Part shown: positions 52,618 through 62,043 of the stretch, piece by piece
Position numbering within the stretch: position 1 is the stretch's first letter
Layout of the letters: each line of letters begins with the position of its first letter
NCBI RefSeq assembly: GCF_038595005.1
Contig: NZ_CP151997.1
Location: forward strand, 2,480,001 to 2,544,000
Source of the DNA: Chryseomicrobium sp. FSL W7-1435
GTDB taxonomy: Bacteria; Bacillota; Bacilli; Bacillales_A; Planococcaceae
DNA length: 64,000 bases
Direction of reading: 5' to 3'
Program-made: the position numbers and the translations under genes
Notes under the pieces: model-generated
What the model was told of the DNA's origin: nothing
Databases searched by the model: none
The model's input: the letters and a program-made list of their open reading frames with translations, nothing else

Positions 52618-53215
52618 AATTTGTGGACTGAAAGAAGCGGAACATGTGGAAGCTGCGGTATTCGCAGGAGCAGATGCCATTGGTTTTGTTTTCGCCCCGA
52701 GTAAACGACAAGTGACTGTTTCGGAAGCGACGGAACTCGCAAAAGCCATTCCCTTTCCCGTCAAAAAAGTGGGTGTTTTCGTGAATGCGACTGTCGAAGA
52801 GATTAACGCTACAGCTCAAGCAGTCCCCCTTGATTACGTCCAATTGCACGGAGACGAATCGGACGATTTACTAAACGTCATTGAAGTACCTGTGATCAAA
52901 GCATTTTCGATTCACTCCAAAGAAGACTTGAAAACTGCTTTTGCAAGCCCTGCTCCTCTCGTATTGGTTGATGCACCAGGCACGACACATCGTGGAGGCT
53001 CAGGTCACACATTTGATTGGACATTCTTTCATGAAGTACCCACATCTAGACCCTTCATTTTAGCAGGTGGATTGACACCGGAAAATGTCGGACAAGCCGT
53101 TCGAGACTTGCAACCTGTTATGGTAGATGTTTCAAGCGGTGTCGAAACTGACGGACGAAAAGACAGCGAAAAAATTAAGGCGTTCATACGCGCCGTTCGG
53201 GAGGAATCACGATGA
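52604..53215 (+). CDS. trpF: Phosphoribosylanthranilate isomerase
   Basis: 203 residues from ATG 52604, with GGGAGG 7 nt ahead; the earlier frame opening overlaps that site. [10 protein letters not shown] holds the catalytic Cys and [19 protein letters not shown] the general-acid Asp. Overlaps trpC by 14 nt. Confidence 0.95.
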   Translation: MTRIKICGLKEAEHVEAAVFAGADAIGFVFAPSKRQVTVSEATELAKAIPFPVKKVGVFVNATVEEINATAQAVPLDYVQLHGDESDDLLNVIEVPVIKAFSIHSKEDLKTAFASPAPLVLVDAPGTTHRGGSGHTFDWTFFHEVPTSRPFILAGGLTPENVGQAVRDLQPVMVDVSSGVETDGRKDSEKIKAFIRAVREESR

Positions 53216-54417
53216 CAAATTACACAGCACCAGTGAAAGGCCGCTACGGAAACTACGGTGGCCAATTCGTTCCAGAAACGCTCATGCACGCTTTAGCAGA
53301 ACTTGAAGAAGCCTACCTCGACGCTCAGAAAGATCAGGAGTTCAACGATGAAGTCCGCTACTACCTGGAGCAGTATGTCGGGCGTGAAAATCCGTTGTAT
53401 TATGCAGAACGTCTAACTGAGCATTACGGTAAAGCGAAAATCTATTTAAAACGCGAAGACTTGAACCACACAGGTGCTCATAAGATCAACAACACAGTTG
53501 GCCAAGCCCTCCTTGCAAAACGCATGGGCAAAAAGAAAGTGGTCGCTGAAACTGGAGCTGGTCAACATGGTGTTGCCACAGCAACAGTCAGTGCATTGTT
53601 TGGACTTGAATGTACAATTTTTATGGGGAAAGAAGACATTCGCAGACAGCAGTTGAATGTTTTCCGGATGGAGTTGTTAGGTGCTAAGGTCGTCGAAGTC
53701 ACACAAGGCAGTGGCACGCTGAAGGATGCGGTAAACGAAGCGCTTCGATACTGGGTCACACACGTAGATGATACGCATTACATCATGGGTTCCGTTCTTG
53801 GCCCTCACCCGTTCCCGCAAATTGTGCGAGACTACCAATCTGTCATTGGACAAGAGACGCGTCGCCAAAGTTTAAAGCAATTCGAGCAGTTGCCTACCCA
53901 CGTTCTTGCGTGCATCGGCGGCGGAAGTAATGCCATGGGAATGTTCTATCCGTTCATTAATGATGCAGAAGTAAAGTTGATTGGAATTGAAGCTGCAGGT
54001 CACGGGGTCGCTTCAGGGAAACATGCAGCGAGTTTAACTGGAGGAAAAGTCGGCGTGTTACACGGCGCCATGATGCATCTCTTACAAGATGAAGCCGGTC
54101 AAATCAAGGAAGCCCACTCGATTTCTGCCGGTCTAGATTACCCTGGTATCGGGCCTGAGCATAGTTATCTACATGACCTCGGACGCGTGCAATACACGTC
54201 TGTAACAGATGAAGAAGCATTGACTGCTCTTCAGCTACTCGCCCAAACAGAAGGAATTATCGCTGCGCTTGAATCTGCGCATGCACTTGCTCATTTGGAT
54301 GCCCTTCTTCCGACAACAACGGAAGACGATCACGTGGTAATTTGTTTATCCGGTCGTGGAGATAAAGATGTACACACAATCTGCGAAGCTTTAGCTAGTA
54401 AGGAGGAAACGGAATGA
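53212..54417 (+). CDS. trpB: Tryptophan synthase beta chain
   Basis: 401 residues. PLP Lys in [15 protein letters not shown], phosphate loop [10 protein letters not shown], and GPEHSYLHD. Condenses indole with serine. Overlaps trpF and trpA by 4 nt each. Confidence 0.97.
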   Translation: MTNYTAPVKGRYGNYGGQFVPETLMHALAELEEAYLDAQKDQEFNDEVRYYLEQYVGRENPLYYAERLTEHYGKAKIYLKREDLNHTGAHKINNTVGQALLAKRMGKKKVVAETGAGQHGVATATVSALFGLECTIFMGKEDIRRQQLNVFRMELLGAKVVEVTQGSGTLKDAVNEALRYWVTHVDDTHYIMGSVLGPHPFPQIVRDYQSVIGQETRRQSLKQFEQLPTHVLACIGGGSNAMGMFYPFINDAEVKLIGIEAAGHGVASGKHAASLTGGKVGVLHGAMMHLLQDEAGQIKEAHSISAGLDYPGIGPEHSYLHDLGRVQYTSVTDEEALTALQLLAQTEGIIAALESAHALAHLDALLPTTTEDDHVVICLSGRGDKDVHTICEALASKEETE

Positions 54418-55199
54418 GTCGTTTAACTACAGCAATTCAATCACGCGTTGATGCAGGAGAAACAGCGTTTATTCCGTACATCATGGCGGGTGATGGTGGT
54501 CTCGATGCCTTGAAAGAGCAACTGTTATTCTTACAGAATTCTGGGGCAACTGCGGTTGAACTTGGCATCCCCTTTTCCGATCCTGTCGCAGATGGTCCGG
54601 TGATTCAAGAAGCTGGTCTCCGATCTCTTGCGCATGGAACTACGCTTCGCGACGTTCTTGAAACAGTAAAGGGTTTAGAGGATGACATTACCATTCCACT
54701 CGTAGTCATGACCTACTTCAATCCTATTTTGCAGCTTGGTCTTGATATATTTGCTTCCTTAGCAAAAGAGGCACGCGTGGCTGGTGTCATTGTACCCGAC
54801 CTTCCACTTGAGGAGTCTGAGATATTATCAGATGTTTTAGAGCCTGCCGGAATAGATTTGGTTCAATTGGTCAGCTTAACGAGTCCACGTGAGCGCGTGG
54901 AGCGCATTGCGAAAGCTTCCCAAGGATTTGTTTATGCCGTCACTGTTAATGGGATTACGGGTACACGCCAGTCGTTACCTGAAGAAACCTTCAAGCATCT
55001 CGCTGCTTTGAAATCTGTGAGCCCCGTACCTGTCATGGCCGGATTTGGGGTCTCCACTCCTAAACATGTGCAGCAATTAGGCGAGGTCGTGGACGGTGTT
55101 ATTGTCGGAAGCTTCGTCGTAGACGCGCTTCATCGCGGTGAGCGAGATTCTATTCGGACGTTGTTAGAAGCTACTCAATCTGTGAAGACTTTAGGGTGA
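54414..55199 (+). CDS. trpA: Tryptophan synthase alpha chain
   Basis: 261 residues, TIM barrel with [17 protein letters not shown] (catalytic Glu and Asp) and GFGVSTPKH. Splits indole-glycerol phosphate and channels indole to TrpB. Last gene of the operon; the terminator is at 55372. Confidence 0.96.
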   Translation: MSRLTTAIQSRVDAGETAFIPYIMAGDGGLDALKEQLLFLQNSGATAVELGIPFSDPVADGPVIQEAGLRSLAHGTTLRDVLETVKGLEDDITIPLVVMTYFNPILQLGLDIFASLAKEARVAGVIVPDLPLEESEILSDVLEPAGIDLVQLVSLTSPRERVERIAKASQGFVYAVTVNGITGTRQSLPEETFKHLAALKSVSPVPVMAGFGVSTPKHVQQLGEVVDGVIVGSFVVDALHRGERDSIRTLLEATQSVKTLG

Positions 55200-55224
55200 G
55201 CGAGCGTTCATCGGATGAAACCGG

Positions 55225-55322
55225 GATTTAATGAGACGTAAGCTGGTTTTATTCGACATACTGCATGGTTTATTCGACATAATTGAATTTTAATGAGACC
55301 AAGTCGTTTTATGGAAACCAAT
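55225..55322. repeat. 21-nt-periodic intergenic element, copy D
   Basis: GAC phrases (AATGAGAC, TATTCGACAT) at 55235, 55255, 55276 and 55297 (steps of 20, 21 and 21), ending in the tail GTCGTTTTATGGAAACCAAT (55303-55322). A terminator follows at 55372. Same architecture as copies A-C with yet another phrase. Confidence 0.75.
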
Positions 55323-55371
55323 CCAAAGAACCAAAACCCATATTTCTCAAACCCTTTCTAGTTCAAACCAA

Positions 55372-55408
55372 AAAAGAACCCGACACTCCCCAGAGTATCG
55401 GGTTCTTT
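55372..55408. terminator. Terminator between trpA and the surface-protein gene
   Basis: AAAAGAACCCGA pairs with TCGGGTTCTTT; usable on both strands. Confidence 0.88.
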
Positions 55409-55412
55409 CTCT

Positions 55413-55583
55413 ATTGGTAAAGACCTTGGTCCAAATCATCGAAACGATAGTGACCTTTTCATCCCTCTGCTACTCGTCCCCCAACCAGTCTCAAGAGAGA
55501 GAACTCCTGTAAGGATCTAGGTCAGAAACTTCCAATCTAGTGGTCGTTGCGCATGATGGGATCAAAAATCTGAACCTACTAAA
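55413..55583. other. Possible structured 3' region of the surface-protein gene
   Basis: No gene. GACCTTGGTCC (55422-55432) can pair with GGATCTAGGTC (55513-55523), enclosing a small hairpin ATCG-AAA-CGAT and a loop of about 70 nt. It lies between the surface gene stop and the terminator. I do not recognise an RNA family. Confidence 0.3.
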
Positions 55584-56972
55584 TTAGTTTTGTTCGCTTT
55601 TACGACGACGAGTCATGAATGCTGCTGCACCTAGAGAAGCTGCTAATAGAGATCCTAGTAGGAATCCTTCTGCGCCCATGCCTTGTTCTTCAGCCATTCC
55701 GCCCATACCAGTACTTGGCATACCTTCTGGCATTTCGCCGCCTTTGAAGTTCTCTGGGAATTGATCAACAATTGCTCCTGAGATAGCTTCTGATGGCATT
55801 AACATGTGAGCATATGCTTCACGTAGGTTTGAGTAAGCTCCTTCATAGTCGCCCTCAACATATAGGTCAAATGCTGCTAGTAATTGATCAACGTGAGCTG
55901 TCAAACCAGCTTCTAAATCTGCTGCTGGTAAGCGATCTTCTGTAGCTGTAGCTAAGAATGCTGCTTGCTCAACGATATACTCGTCAAGTTCTGCCATTGC
56001 TTGCTCTTTGCCAGCTTCATCTTCATTAGCTGTTGCAACTACATAGTCTACAAAGTAGCCGATGTGGCTGTTCCAGATCTCTTTAAACTGCGCTCCGCCT
56101 TCTTCACCGTATACTGAAGCGACTGCTGCTGATAGATCATCTGCATTTGCAAGAAGTGCTGCTGCTGATGCGTCATAATCAGGGTCACCGTCAACGCCAT
56201 TTTGCATAGCCATTACTGCTAAACCAGCGTGCTCTGTGAAGATACGGTCTAAGTTAGCACGCAAATCAGCTGCTGGTGTTACCGCTACTGAGTTTTCGAA
56301 GTTCTCTGGGAACTGGTCAGTGATTGCTGAAGCCATACCAGATGCTACCATTACCATGTGATTGATAGCTTCACGCTCACTGATGTAAGACGCTTCGTAA
56401 TCTCCAGCTACATAGCTATCGAAAGCTGCTACTAATTGACCAACGTGTTCAGTCAAACCAGCTTCTAGATCTGCTGCTGGTAAACGTCCTTCAGTTGCTG
56501 CATCTAAGAATGCTGCTTGTTCTACAATATATTCATCTAATTCAGCTACTGCTTGGTCTTTTCCAGCTTGATCATCTGCTGCTGTTGCATTTGCATAATC
56601 AACGAAGTAGCCAATGTGTGATGACCAAATTTCTTTAAATTGTGCTCCTGCTTCTTCACCGTATACAGAAGATACAGCTGCAGTTAAGTCATCTGTATTG
56701 CCGCTAAGTGCGCCAGCTAATGCTTCGAAATCTTCTGTTCCGTCAGCACCTTTTTTCAATGTTTCAACTGCTAAGAATGCGTGCTCTGTGAATAAGTGAG
56801 TTAATGCAGAACGTAATTCTGAAGCTGGAGATGAAACGCCCATATCTCCTGTAGCTTCTCCACCAGTTGAAGAATGATCACCGTGGTCTGCTGCGAAAGC
56901 TAGAGTTGGAGCTGCCATTGTCATTGCTAGTGTAGCTGCTAAAATTGCTTTTGATTTCATTTTGTAGTTCAT
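55584..56972 (-). CDS. Wall-anchored protein with two 184-residue His-rich helical repeats
   Basis: 462 residues. Signal peptide to about residue 28 (AFA-AD), two repeats (about 51-230 and 235-412), then MPSTG (418-422), a hydrophobic segment and RRRK: a variant LPxTG sortase signal. Each repeat keeps four histidines at the same spacing: 64, 119, 176, 205 and 248, 303, 360, 389. Both carry QFKEIW.SHIGYFVDY, ELDEYIVEQAAFL and RLPAADLEAGLT. The fold is probably a helical bundle, perhaps metal-binding (inference). Its promoter matches that of the ECF sigma gene upstream. Family not recognised. Confidence 0.8.
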   Translation of the reverse strand: MNYKMKSKAILAATLAMTMAAPTLAFAADHGDHSSTGGEATGDMGVSSPASELRSALTHLFTEHAFLAVETLKKGADGTEDFEALAGALSGNTDDLTAAVSSVYGEEAGAQFKEIWSSHIGYFVDYANATAADDQAGKDQAVAELDEYIVEQAAFLDAATEGRLPAADLEAGLTEHVGQLVAAFDSYVAGDYEASYISEREAINHMVMVASGMASAITDQFPENFENSVAVTPAADLRANLDRIFTEHAGLAVMAMQNGVDGDPDYDASAAALLANADDLSAAVASVYGEEGGAQFKEIWNSHIGYFVDYVVATANEDEAGKEQAMAELDEYIVEQAAFLATATEDRLPAADLEAGLTAHVDQLLAAFDLYVEGDYEGAYSNLREAYAHMLMPSEAISGAIVDQFPENFKGGEMPEGMPSTGMGGMAEEQGMGAEGFLLGSLLAASLGAAAFMTRRRKSEQN

Positions 56973-57017
56973 GTGAATCTCTCCTTTTGGGTTTTGTTTG
57001 TTTTGATTTACACATAG

Positions 57018-57046
57018 CTAACGGAGGGATATCTTAAATGGATCAC
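57018..57046 (-). promoter_or_regulatory. ECF-type promoter of the surface-protein gene
   Basis: On the minus strand GTGATCC (57046-57040), 16-nt spacer, CGTTAG (57023-57018), 45 nt before the ATG. Preceded by an A-rich run. Matches the promoter at 58626-58654 in both boxes and in spacing. Confidence 0.75.
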
Positions 57047-57172
57047 TTTTTTTGAAAAAAACTTTAAAAACTTTTGACCAACACTCTCCAACCCTTGCTA
57101 CTACAGGGTTAACAAGTTCTACAAACTGTATAACTTTATTCACTATTACTTTCTAAATGATACTAATTTCAT

Positions 57173-57201
57173 AAAAAAAACCGCTCACACAATGTGAACG
57201 G
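57173..57201 (-). terminator. Terminator of the sigma/anti-sigma operon
   Basis: On the minus strand CCGTTCACA pairs with TGTGAGCGG, followed by U8. Confidence 0.9.
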
Positions 57202-57209
57202 TAACCTGA

Positions 57210-57989
57210 TTATTCATTTCCTGGAGCTGAAATAGCGGATGCTAGTAACACCTCTCCAAGAGGCGACTCACTATCTTTTGTTGGTTCATGAGAGACAGCG
57301 ATTTGATCCCAAGAGAAATCTTGCCCAGCCGGAAGGGTATACACTACCGCTCCATCTGTCCCAGTTGATGTAAATGTTCCTGCACGATCTGGACCGTCTT
57401 CATCAATTAACCATACCTGGTACACTTCTTCATCTGATAACTCTGGAAGTGATGACGCTTGAACGACCACACGAATCTCGTCACCATTACGGACAATCGA
57501 TGCGGTTCCCGACGAATCACCCTCTAAAGGTTGTAAATTCACTAGGGCAACCAATTGGTCGACAGTTTCACTTTGAGTTACCAAAGCTTGCTGCTGATCC
57601 TGTACCATCCAACCCAGATAGGCATTCCCTACTAATGATAGTACTAACGCAGCTGCTATCAATGGTATCCAACGAGCTGTCGTTTGCCGCCCGCTCTTTG
57701 TTGATTGTGGTTGTTGAAATGGTACAACTGTGTCTGACTGTACAGTTTCTTGCTCTGCCACTGAGGATGAATTGTCTAGAATGGAACCAAGTACTCGCTC
57801 CTTCATACCGATTGGTGGTTCGACCATCTCCGAGACGTAAGGAAGGTCTTCTGATAACATCTGCCACTCTGCCAATTCTTGTTGACACTCTGAACAGCCT
57901 TCTAGATGTTGTTCGAATCTTTCTTTTTCTTCCGCTGTCAATTGATCGTTAAAATAATCGATTGTTAAATCACATATCACTCGTTCCAT
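57210..57989 (-). CDS. Zinc anti-sigma factor, RskA-like, membrane-bound
   Basis: 259 residues from ATG 57989 (GGGGGG about 9 nt ahead), overlapping the sigma gene by 20 nt. N-terminal ZAS domain with HLEGCSECQQELAEW (H-x3-C-x2-C), one membrane helix (IPLIAAALVLSLVGNAYLGW, about 110-130) and an outer RskA C-terminal domain (EVYQVWLIDEDGPDRAGTF...). It should hold the ECF sigma at the membrane until a signal triggers release, probably by proteolysis. Confidence 0.9.
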   Translation of the reverse strand: MERVICDLTIDYFNDQLTAEEKERFEQHLEGCSECQQELAEWQMLSEDLPYVSEMVEPPIGMKERVLGSILDNSSSVAEQETVQSDTVVPFQQPQSTKSGRQTTARWIPLIAAALVLSLVGNAYLGWMVQDQQQALVTQSETVDQLVALVNLQPLEGDSSGTASIVRNGDEIRVVVQASSLPELSDEEVYQVWLIDEDGPDRAGTFTSTGTDGAVVYTLPAGQDFSWDQIAVSHEPTKDSESPLGEVLLASAISAPGNE

Positions 57990-58554
57990 CTGCAAATTCC
58001 CCCCTTTCCGGTTCTAATCGTTTACGTAGATGCTGCAAGGCTAAGCGAATCCTTCCCTTTACTGTTCCAAGTGGAATATCAAGGTCTTTGGAAATGCGAT
58101 CTTGCGAATACCCATGAAAATAAAACAGCTCTACGATTTTTCTTTGATCTTCTTTTAAATGAGACATCGCCTCACGAATTCGTTCACTTTTTTCTTTCCA
58201 TTCGACTGCTTGCTCTGGCGCATCATGAAGTGTATCATTCACACGCTCTGCATCTTTATCGAGTAATCCTACCTCTTGTTGCTTACTCGATTTTCGAATA
58301 AGGTCTAGACACCGATTGCGCGTCATCGTCAGTAGCCAGGAAGAAAATTTCCCCCGACTGGCATCAAATGTCGCATGGTCACGCCAAAGCTTAGAGAAGA
58401 CATCTTGCACAACATCCTCTGCACGTTGTTTATCTTGCATCATACGATATGCAAAAGAGAAGACAAGACGTTCATATTTATTATAAAGCGTTTCTAACGC
58501 CTCAGAATCTTTTTCTAAAATTCTTTCATACAATTGTTCATCTGTAAAAGACAC
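57970..58554 (-). CDS. ECF RNA polymerase sigma factor
   Basis: 194 residues with region 2 (LYNKYERLVFSFAYRMMQDKQRAEDVVQDVFSKLW) and region 4 (LKEDQRKIVELFYFHGYSQDRISKDLDIPLGTVKGRIRLALQHLRKRL). Belongs to the SigK/RpoE-like ECF group with RskA anti-sigmas. It lies upstream of its anti-sigma gene and behind a promoter that matches that of the adjacent surface-protein gene, so it is probably autoregulated. Confidence 0.93.
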   Translation of the reverse strand: MSFTDEQLYERILEKDSEALETLYNKYERLVFSFAYRMMQDKQRAEDVVQDVFSKLWRDHATFDASRGKFSSWLLTMTRNRCLDLIRKSSKQQEVGLLDKDAERVNDTLHDAPEQAVEWKEKSERIREAMSHLKEDQRKIVELFYFHGYSQDRISKDLDIPLGTVKGRIRLALQHLRKRLEPERGEFADGTSDM

Positions 58555-58625
58555 ATACTTTCCCTCCCCTACTCCCAGTTACTTCTTATCATAACGGATA
58601 GTAGTAAGGCTTGCCTAACAATAAG

Positions 58626-58654
58626 ATAACGAAATAATTTCTGAAATGGATCAC
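58626..58654 (-). promoter_or_regulatory. ECF-type autoregulatory promoter of the sigma gene
   Basis: On the minus strand GTGATCC (58654-58648), 16-nt spacer, CGTTAT (58631-58626). The stretch AAAAAAGTGATCCATTT is shared with the surface-protein promoter. Confidence 0.75.
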
Positions 58655-58721
58655 TTTTTTCGTAAAACAGGTTTAACAATTAAAAGTAAGGTATGATGAA
58701 AAGAAAAATGAGGTGTCTCAA

Positions 58722-59330
58722 ATGATTTTTATCGTAGTCTGGATCTTACTTGTAGCCTATGCGATTTTCTTTGCACCTGGACAGGGAAATAGCAGTGATC
58801 CCGTACTCACAGAAGTTTTTGCAGGCAATTGGGCAGCTATCGATCCGTTAGTCTTAACGGTTTTCAACTCTTTAGGGATATTCCCTTTAATCTTCTTAAC
58901 ACTTTTACTGCGAAATGATACAGAGCGCTGGCCGGCATGGCCATTTTCAATCGCTTCATTTGGACTAGGTGCTTTCGCGTTGCTTCCATACTTTGCATTT
59001 GGAAATCGACCACCCGAAAGAAAAATCAGAACGCCAAAATGGTTGCTTCGTATTTTAACTTCAAAGACTTGGTTGATTTTCTTGATTGTGATCACCGTCG
59101 CAAATCTTGTTACTTTAACAAACGGGGTATCTATAACTAGCTATGGTGCAGTTTTTCAACAATCCCATTTAGTTTCGGTCATGACAGTGGATTGGTTTGT
59201 GTTATGGGGCCTTTCCATTTATGCTGTCTATCACTATTATCCAGAAGCTCGCATGAAACCTTTAGCCTTCTTACCAATCGCTGGCCCGCCACTCGTGCTT
59301 CTAGTAAATGCAACACGCCTCAAAGTTTAA
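58722..59330 (+). CDS. Multi-pass membrane protein of unknown function
   Basis: 202 residues from ATG 58722 (GAGGTG 7 nt ahead). About six helices, with an N-terminus FIVVWILLVAYAIFFAPGQGNSSDP and a conserved-looking LLPYFAFGNRPPE, reminiscent of small membrane proteins of cyanobacteria and plants (DUF2834-like). Divergent from the sigma gene, sharing its upstream region. Function unknown. Confidence 0.72.
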   Translation: MIFIVVWILLVAYAIFFAPGQGNSSDPVLTEVFAGNWAAIDPLVLTVFNSLGIFPLIFLTLLLRNDTERWPAWPFSIASFGLGAFALLPYFAFGNRPPERKIRTPKWLLRILTSKTWLIFLIVITVANLVTLTNGVSITSYGAVFQQSHLVSVMTVDWFVLWGLSIYAVYHYYPEARMKPLAFLPIAGPPLVLLVNATRLKV

Positions 59331-59386
59331 CTTTTACACTGGCGGGGTATTGTCCAGTAAACACCTAAACTTGAGGAGGTATTCTA

Positions 59387-59551
59387 ATGGATAATAACCG
59401 CCAGGAAGAAAAACACATCGAGGTTCGTCGAGAAGAAAAGACGGACAGCGGCTTAGTTGGCGCAACATTTATTAAGTATGCAGCTTACATCATTATTTTC
59501 TTTGGTATTCTTTGGTTCTTGATCTCATACGTTTTCCCGATGTTTAGCTAA
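59387..59551 (+). CDS. 54-residue single-pass membrane protein
   Basis: Charged N-terminal half (MDNNRQEEKHIEVRREEKTD), then one helix (YAAYIIIFFGILWFLISYVF). A perfect GAGGAGGT lies 7 nt ahead of the ATG. It probably shares a transcript with the membrane protein 56 nt upstream and ends at a strong terminator. No family recognised, but ribosome site, composition and terminator support a real gene. Confidence 0.75.
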   Translation: MDNNRQEEKHIEVRREEKTDSGLVGATFIKYAAYIIIFFGILWFLISYVFPMFS

Positions 59552-59563
59552 TTCGTAAACTAG

Positions 59564-59596
59564 AAAGCCGAGTCCTATAGCGACTCGGCTTCTTTT
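59564..59596. terminator. Terminator shared by the convergent small gene and MATE gene
   Basis: AAGCCGAGTC-CTATAGC-GACTCGGCTT, then CTTTTG. The MATE stop codon lies in the loop. Confidence 0.88.
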
Positions 59597-60951
59597 GTTT
59601 GTTCGGGCACATTGACAAGTGCGTAGCGTTTCCATGCTTTACTCTTCCAGCGGAATAACATGATTAAACCACGCGTCCATTCATCGATGGCAATGGCAGC
59701 CCAGACCCCTACTAATCCCCAATCTAAGATGAAGACAAAGAAGTACCCAAGCGGCAGACTGATTCCAATCATTGAAATAGCCCCCATTAAAACAGGGAAC
59801 CTTGCATCTCCTGCTGCGCGAAGTGAATTAATAATAACTATGTTCAAAGTGCGTCCCGTTTCCAGCACCAAACCAAGAACAAGTACTTGCGCCGCTAGTT
59901 GAATGACTTCTGGATTGTCTGTAAAAATGGATACAATCGATTTGCGGAAGATCACAACAAGTGTCACTGCTGTAACGGTGAACGTCATGGCATAGCGTAC
60001 ACTTTTCCAAAGTTGCTGGTAAGCTTCTTCTGAACGACCAGCTCCCACAAAACGTCCTACGATGATCGCTGTTCCCATCCCAATGGCAATCGCAAATAAG
60101 TAAGTAAACATGGAAATATTATGCGCGTATTGGCGCGCGGCCAAAGCTTCTGCTCCGAGGTAAGTAATATAGAAAAGGAACACAATTTGAGCCGACTGAT
60201 AAAGAATTTGTTCAAAAGCCGCAGGTAATCCAATTCGCAAGATCTTGCCCACGTAGTCTTTAGACCAGCTGACATAATCTCTCCACTTCACACGTACTTC
60301 CATCACTTGATAGAACAACCAGAAAAATACGAGCATTGCTAAGAAACGACTACCAATCGAAGAAATCGCGGCCCCTTCTACACCAAGTTCCGGAAAGCCG
60401 AATTTACCAAAAATCAAAACATAGTTACCGATAACATGGATAATGTTCATACCCAAGGATACGTACATCGTTTGTTTCGTCCACCCGTGCACACGAATTA
60501 CTGCGGACAAAGAATTGATGATCGCTTGCAAAAAGATGGCTCCCCCTACTATCGATAAATAGCTTTGGGCGAAATCCAATACATCTCCTTGCAAATTCAT
60601 CGCAACCATCATAGTTTTTGCAAAAACGAGGTAAACGATACTCAAAATAATTCCTATCACTAAATTTAAAGTGATCGATATAGCGGCTACTTTTGAGGCT
60701 TCTTTTATAAGTTTGGAACCTAAGAACTGCGCAACAACAATTGAGGCACCGGCTGCGACAACTTCTAATAGAAGAATGGCAATGTGAATGTATTGATTGG
60801 CGGCACCTACACCTGAAACCGCGTCATCTGATAACGAGCTCAGCATAAAGGTATCCACAATTCCCATTAACATAAATAAGAAGACCTCTAAAAAGATGGG
60901 CCACGTTAAATGAAAAAGGTTTAAATCACCTGTAGGTTTTGATTTTTTCAC
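59575..60951 (-). CDS. MATE-family efflux transporter
   Basis: 458 residues, twelve helices in two bundles, with the family start LFHLTWPIFLEVFLFMLMGIVDTFMLS and the second-half repeat LRIGLPAAFEQILYQSAQIVFLFYI. Exchanges Na+ or H+ for cationic drugs or metabolites; substrate not predictable. Single gene. Confidence 0.92.
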   Translation of the reverse strand: MKKSKPTGDLNLFHLTWPIFLEVFLFMLMGIVDTFMLSSLSDDAVSGVGAANQYIHIAILLLEVVAAGASIVVAQFLGSKLIKEASKVAAISITLNLVIGIILSIVYLVFAKTMMVAMNLQGDVLDFAQSYLSIVGGAIFLQAIINSLSAVIRVHGWTKQTMYVSLGMNIIHVIGNYVLIFGKFGFPELGVEGAAISSIGSRFLAMLVFFWLFYQVMEVRVKWRDYVSWSKDYVGKILRIGLPAAFEQILYQSAQIVFLFYITYLGAEALAARQYAHNISMFTYLFAIAIGMGTAIIVGRFVGAGRSEEAYQQLWKSVRYAMTFTVTAVTLVVIFRKSIVSIFTDNPEVIQLAAQVLVLGLVLETGRTLNIVIINSLRAAGDARFPVLMGAISMIGISLPLGYFFVFILDWGLVGVWAAIAIDEWTRGLIMLFRWKSKAWKRYALVNVPEQTKEAESL

Positions 60952-61055
60952 GGTATTCCTTCTTCCTAATTCAACATTTACTTAGCATAGCAAATATTTC
61001 GGAAAAGAAAAGAGTTGAAAAGGGTTACATGAAAAAAAATTTGCTTTTAAACGGA

Positions 61056-61083
61056 AAGAAAACCGCAAGCCGAAGCTCACGGT
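61056..61083 (-). terminator. Terminator of the LysM-3D gene
   Basis: On the minus strand ACCGTGAGC pairs with GCTTGCGGT (one mismatch pair), followed by UUUUC. Confidence 0.75.
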
Positions 61084-61090
61084 TCCTTCA

Positions 61091-61909
61091 TTAATCTAAA
61101 ATTTTAATAGTGATAGTTTGACGTCCCCAGTTCAAAGCATCTTGTTGCTCTGGCATGAAGAGATCAATTTTGTTTCCTTTAATAGCTCCACCCGTATCAC
61201 CAGCTATTGCTTCTCCGTAACCTTCTACCCATACTTTAGAACCTAATGGGATAACTGAAGGATCGACTGCAATTACTTTTTGATTTGGATTGGCACGAAG
61301 GTCAATTCCTGTTGCTGTTGTACCTGAACATCCTTCACAATAAGCTGTATACGCTGTTGCTTCTACAGTCATTGTTTGTGCTGCCTCTACAGGAGCTTGT
61401 TCTACCGGTTGTGATTGCTGTGGTGCTGCTTGAGCTTGTTCAGTCTGCTGAGTTTCAACTGGTGCAGCAGCTTTTTGTTCTACTGGTGCTGCTTGTTGCT
61501 CAACAGGAGCTGAAACAGCTACTTGCTGCTCAACAGGTGCTGCTTTATAGTCAGTTCCCTCTACGAACAATTGTTGTTCTGGGAAAATAAGATCTGATGT
61601 TAAACCGTTCCAACCTTTAAGGTCAGCCACGGAAATATCATTCTTTTGTGCGATTTGGTATAGCGTATCGCCGCTAACCACTGTGTAAGTCTCAAATTCA
61701 CCGACTTGTAATTCTTGCTGTGGGAAGATAAGAGTTGAGTTTAAGTTGTTCCACTCTTGAATATCTCCAACTGATACTTGATTTTGTTGTGCAATGGACC
61801 ATAATGTGTCCCCGCTTTTAACTGTATAAGATTGTTCAGCTGCAGATGCGCCAGCCGCTCCAAATAATAAACCTGAAATAGCGGTTAGTGCAACGATTTG
61901 TTTTTTCAT
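61091..61909 (-). CDS. Secreted LysM/3D-domain cell-wall protein (YocH-like)
   Basis: 272 residues. Signal peptide (to about residue 24, ASA-AEQ), two LysM repeats (27-70 and 73-115), a low-complexity Ala/Pro/Val/Gln linker (about 120-180), and a C-terminal 3D domain with VEATAYTAYCEGCSGTTATGIDLRANP, IAVDPSVIPLGSKVWVEGYG and AGDTGGAIKGNKIDLFMP; the three Asp of the name are present. Such proteins act as lytic transglycosylase-like wall hydrolases bound to peptidoglycan. YocH is a WalRK target in B. subtilis; a WalR-like direct repeat stands upstream. Confidence 0.9.
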   Translation of the reverse strand: MKKQIVALTAISGLLFGAAGASAAEQSYTVKSGDTLWSIAQQNQVSVGDIQEWNNLNSTLIFPQQELQVGEFETYTVVSGDTLYQIAQKNDISVADLKGWNGLTSDLIFPEQQLFVEGTDYKAAPVEQQVAVSAPVEQQAAPVEQKAAAPVETQQTEQAQAAPQQSQPVEQAPVEAAQTMTVEATAYTAYCEGCSGTTATGIDLRANPNQKVIAVDPSVIPLGSKVWVEGYGEAIAGDTGGAIKGNKIDLFMPEQQDALNWGRQTITIKILD

Positions 61910-62043
61910 AAGTTAAAATTCCTCCTTTTCACTAACGACCCCTATCGTACCACCTACACATTGCAAAACGATGACAAGGAGATAGCCACAGACTATCAAT
62001 TGCACGTCAGCAACATCTCGAAGATGACAGGCACACCACAACT

